DNA of 64,000 bases, taken from the NCBI GenBank assembly GCA_050116575.1, contig JASFOJ010000002.1, positions 10,266 through 74,265 of the forward strand, in the 5' to 3' direction. The notes under the pieces were generated by a model that saw nothing but the letters and a program-made list of their open reading frames with translations, was not told the DNA's origin and ran no database searches. Of the stretch, positions 61,073 through 64,000 are shown piece by piece. The translations under genes were made by a program, and so were the position numbers. This stretch comes from JAKEGK01 sp050116575. Lineage in GTDB: Bacteria > Pseudomonadota > Gammaproteobacteria > SZUA-152. The number at the start of each line of letters is the position of its first letter. Position 1 is the stretch's first letter.

Positions 61073-62389
61073 GTGACCATGAATATTCGGCTAGGATTTT
61101 CATTTTTGAAACCGGCTGTAATGAAATCAGTGCTGGCTGCAGCTACGCTCGGTTTATGTTTACAGACGGCATCGGCGGCGGACACCATCAAGGTCGGTGT
61201 ACTGCATTCACTGTCCGGCACCATGGCCATCAGTGAAACAACGTTGAAAGACACTGTTTTGATGTTGATCGAAAACCAGAACAAGAAAGGCGGCGTAATG
61301 GGCAAGAAACTGGAACCGGTGGTGGTTGACCCGGCGTCCAACTGGCCGCTGTTTGCTGAAAAAGCCCGCGAACTCATTTCAAAAGATAAAGTTGATGTCA
61401 TTTTTGGCTGCTGGACATCGGTATCCCGTAAATCGGTGCTGCCGGTTATCGAAGAACTGAACGGATTGTTGTTTTACCCGGTTCAGTACGAAGGTGAAGA
61501 ATCTTCCAAGAATGTATTCTACACCGGCGCGGCACCCAACCAGCAAGCCATTCCCGCCGTGGATTACCTGATGAACGAAATCGGCGTCAAGCGCTGGGTA
61601 TTAGCCGGCACTGACTATGTTTACCCACGCACCACCAATAAAATCCTGGAAGCTTATCTCAAGGCCAAGGGTGTCTCCGACAAAGATATCATGATCAACT
61701 ACACGCCCTTCGGTCATTCGGACTGGCAAAGTATCGTTTCCGATATCAAGAAATTCGGCTCGGCGGGTAAAAAGACCGCAGTGGTTTCCACCATCAATGG
61801 TGATGCCAATGTACCGTTCTATAAAGAACTGGGTAACCAGGGTATTTCGGCGGAAGACATTCCAGTGGTTGCCTTCTCCGTGGGTGAAGAGGAATTGTCG
61901 GGTATTGACACCGCACCACTCGTAGGGCACCTGGCGGCATGGAATTACTTCGAGAGCGCCGAGTCAGATGCCAACACCAAGTTCATCAAAGAATGGAAAA
62001 AGTACATCAAAGATGACAAGCGCGTCACCAATGATCCCATGGAAGCCACGTACATTGGATTTAACATGTGGGTAAAAGCCGTAGAAAAAGCTAAAACCAC
62101 GGATGTTGACAAGGTGACAAAGGCGATGATCGGCATCAAGGTTCCCAACCTGACCGGTGGTACCGCTGAAATGCTGAAGAATCACCACTTAACCAAGCCC
62201 GTACTCATCGGTGAAATCCAGGATGACGGTCAGTTTGCCATTGTCTGGCGAACCGATGGCACCGTACCTGGTGATGCGTGGTCGGACTACCTGCCCGGCA
62301 GCAAGGATACTATTGCCGACTGGACCGCCCCCATCAATTGCGGTAACTACAACACCAAAACCAAGAAGTGCTCAGGGCAAAACTACTGA
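61073..62389 (+). CDS. urtA: Urea ABC transporter substrate-binding protein UrtA
   Basis: 438 aa periplasmic binding protein with a signal peptide ending near ASAAD. It shows the UrtA/AmiC-type fold: TIKVGVLHSLSGTMAISETT, VDVIFGCWTSVSRKSVLPVIEE, LLFYPVQYEGEESSKNVFYTG and NYFESAES. These are characteristic of urea- and short-amide-binding members rather than branched-chain amino-acid binders. The start may be GTG at 61073 (4 nt after GGGAG) or ATG at 61079 (10 nt). It follows the porin with a stem-loop between and precedes urtB. Confidence 0.96.
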   Translation: MTMNIRLGFSFLKPAVMKSVLAAATLGLCLQTASAADTIKVGVLHSLSGTMAISETTLKDTVLMLIENQNKKGGVMGKKLEPVVVDPASNWPLFAEKARELISKDKVDVIFGCWTSVSRKSVLPVIEELNGLLFYPVQYEGEESSKNVFYTGAAPNQQAIPAVDYLMNEIGVKRWVLAGTDYVYPRTTNKILEAYLKAKGVSDKDIMINYTPFGHSDWQSIVSDIKKFGSAGKKTAVVSTINGDANVPFYKELGNQGISAEDIPVVAFSVGEEELSGIDTAPLVGHLAAWNYFESAESDANTKFIKEWKKYIKDDKRVTNDPMEATYIGFNMWVKAVEKAKTTDVDKVTKAMIGIKVPNLTGGTAEMLKNHHLTKPVLIGEIQDDGQFAIVWRTDGTVPGDAWSDYLPGSKDTIADWTAPINCGNYNTKTKKCSGQNY

Positions 62390-62420
62390 GGCGATTTTAC
62401 TACCCATAGGACCGGGAAAC

Positions 62421-62445
62421 GGGAATGCCGGTCATCGGCATTCCC
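62421..62445 (+). terminator. Stem-loop between urtA and urtB
   Basis: GGGAATGCCG / CGGCATTCCC, a perfect 10-bp stem with a GTCAT loop, 31 bp after the urtA stop. No T run. It is a likely processing or attenuation hairpin that keeps the binding-protein message more abundant than the permease message. Confidence 0.6.
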
Positions 62446-62671
62446 CTCCCACCCCTAAGCAGATTGCCGTGGATGAAGGGCCAGGGTGACTCTGTTAACC
62501 CAAACCATAAGCCTGCAAAGGCTACATGTTTGATGTAGAAGCCAACCGGGGGAGATATTCACAAATTAACAATCCCCATTGCAATAGCGGCTGACGAAAA
62601 TGACAGTCAGCACCACCGGTTTTTGTTTTCCACAAAGCCAACGACAATAACCAAGTACAAAGAACGAAGTC

Positions 62672-64000
62672 ATGAAATCGATACACGGCCCCAGACGCAC
62701 GACAAAATGGATTCTCATCGGTGGACTGTCACTGCTAACATTCATGCTACCCGCGGCGTATCACGGCGGTAGCACCGCAAATGCTGACGAAACAACAACG
62801 CAACAAGCAGCCACCCAACCAACACCGACCGAACAACTATCTAACCAAAAACCCGCCGCCGATCCGTTTGTATCCGCTATCGAGAATCTCAAGCAGCGTA
62901 GTTTCAGCAAAAAAGGCAAGGCCATAGAGCAACTGCAGTCACTGGATGATCCCCGTATCCTTAAAATCCTGCAATACATGCTGCACAGCGATTTGTATTA
63001 CCGCAAAAGCGACGAGCGCGTGATATTTGTGGACAAGACCGATAGCGGTTATACAATCACTGACGTAATCAGCGGACAGGCTTCGAGTCAGGAAAAGAAA
63101 AGCGACCTGAAAAAAATCATTGTCAACAACCGGCTACGCAAACAGTTGCGCGGCGCCATCGCCCAGATCAACCTCAATAGCAAAGATGCCGACGTTCGAC
63201 TGGGCGCCGTCAAGGAATTAATGCGGGATGCATCCCCGCAAGTCGCTGCCATGCTGCGTGAGCGAATGGCCATTGAACCCGACAGCGACGTCAAGGAAAC
63301 CATGGAAACCGTTATTGCATTGGCGGAACTCAATAGCGACGATAACGACAAACGGCTGGCCGCTATCGAACTGTTGGGTGGCAGCATGGAAGAAGAGGCG
63401 TTCAGCAATTTGAGCAAACTGGTGCAGAAAGACTATGACGGCAGTTTTCTCGAACCTGACGAGGACATTCGCGAAGCCGCCAATGCAGCATTAACTTCCA
63501 TTAAGGATCGGCGCTCGTTTTATGAATTAATGGAAACGATTTTTTTCGGCCTGAGCCTGGGGTCGGTATTGTTGCTTGCCGCCATTGGCCTGGCGATCAC
63601 CTTTGGCGTCATGGGGGTCATTAACATGGCCCATGGCGAACTGATCATGCTGGGCGCCTACACCACTTATGTGGTCCAGCTACTAATGCCCAACTACATC
63701 GAGTATTCGTTGTTTGTAGCGGTTCCGGCGGCATTTCTAGTATCTGGCATAGCCGGCGTTATCATTGAACGCGGTGTCATACGTTTTCTATATGGCCGGC
63801 CATTGGAAACCCTGCTGGCCACTTTTGGTATCAGCCTGATCCTGCAACAACTGGTACGCACCATATTCTCCCCGCTCAACCGATCAGTGGAAACACCACA
63901 ATGGATGAGCGGCGCCCTGGAAATCAACAGCGCCTTCACCCTGACTTATAACCGGTTTTATATCGTCATTTTCAGTTTAATGGTGTTTTTTGCTTTATTG
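62672..64000 (+). CDS. urtB: Urea ABC transporter permease UrtB (incomplete at window end)
   Basis: The frame opens at ATG 62672 and stays open for 443 codons to the window edge without a stop. It has a signal-like N-terminus (KWILIGGLSLLTFMLPAAYH), then a hydrophilic region of about 240 residues (KQRSFSKKGKAIEQLQSLDD, QVAAMLRERMAIEP) with HEAT-like repeats, then the LivH-type permease domain from about residue 285 (FGLSLGSVLLLAAIGLAITF, GVMGVINMAHGELIMLGAY). Family members of this long form are about 530-540 aa. No strong ribosome-binding site precedes the ATG. urtC, D and E should follow outside the window. Confidence 0.93.
   Translation, partial: MKSIHGPRRTTKWILIGGLSLLTFMLPAAYHGGSTANADETTTQQAATQPTPTEQLSNQKPAADPFVSAIENLKQRSFSKKGKAIEQLQSLDDPRILKILQYMLHSDLYYRKSDERVIFVDKTDSGYTITDVISGQASSQEKKSDLKKIIVNNRLRKQLRGAIAQINLNSKDADVRLGAVKELMRDASPQVAAMLRERMAIEPDSDVKETMETVIALAELNSDDNDKRLAAIELLGGSMEEEAFSNLSKLVQKDYDGSFLEPDEDIREAANAALTSIKDRRSFYELMETIFFGLSLGSVLLLAAIGLAITFGVMGVINMAHGELIMLGAYTTYVVQLLMPNYIEYSLFVAVPAAFLVSGIAGVIIERGVIRFLYGRPLETLLATFGISLILQQLVRTIFSPLNRSVETPQWMSGALEINSAFTLTYNRFYIVIFSLMVFFALL

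Overview
The window reads as chromosomal DNA of a free-living, probably autotrophic gammaproteobacterium. The order leuS-lptE-holA-proA-nadD-rsfS-rlmH-maf-rng-yhdP followed by lnt-corC-ybeY-phoH-miaB is a gammaproteobacterial housekeeping backbone. A glycolate oxidase set beside a glyoxylate aminotransferase suggests phosphoglycolate salvage, which usually accompanies the Calvin cycle. I see no rRNA, tRNA, CRISPR array, phage or complete insertion sequence. Genus cannot be fixed from the sequence alone.

Layout. 1-22 kb (almost all minus strand): cell envelope, translation and RNA-modification genes, with a glutamate dehydrogenase and a small beta-barrel protein. 22-27 kb: ammonium channel AmtB behind two good NtrC-type palindromes, a tetraheme cytochrome fused to a degenerate 5'-nucleotidase-like domain, a Sel1-repeat protein and an Rsd-type anti-sigma70 factor. 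27.5-34.5 kb: one minus-strand operon running TonB-dependent receptor, periplasmic protein, hybrid histidine kinase, HD-GYP phosphodiesterase, CheY-like receiver. 34.6-41.3 kb: MATE exporter, glyoxylate aminotransferase and glcFED. 41.7-53 kb: an accessory region with a Deg-type protease, TerB, a DsrE-like exported protein, a stand-alone 28-codon membrane-peptide gene, lipoproteins, a MamK-like actin overlapped with a cell-wall amidase gene, and an OmpA/thrombospondin-3 lipoprotein. 53.4-64 kb: nickel permease, a complete urease set (ureDABCEFG), a TorF-type porin, and urea ABC transporter genes urtA and urtB (urtB runs off the end).

Nitrogen logic. AmtB, urease and Urt form a nitrogen-scavenging set: urea enters by the porin and Urt, is split by Ni-urease, and the ammonia joins what AmtB brings in. 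A near-consensus sigma54 promoter with an upstream NtrC-like dyad precedes the porin-urtA-urtB unit, and a weaker one precedes the urease operon.

Mobile and repeat DNA. Three palindromic MITE-like elements built from CGCAAAG units sit in the holA/lptE, lnt/corC and MATE/aminotransferase gaps. The ureF-ureG gap holds a 271-bp tandem duplication that copied the 3' end of ureF. GTAGGGTG-type palindromic repeats lie on both sides of ureE-ureF.

The observations I would follow first are the MamK-like actin/amidase pair away from any visible magnetosome genes, the receptor-to-HD-GYP signalling operon, the 28-aa membrane peptide with its own promoter and terminator, and the pseudo-phosphatase/tetraheme cytochrome fusion.
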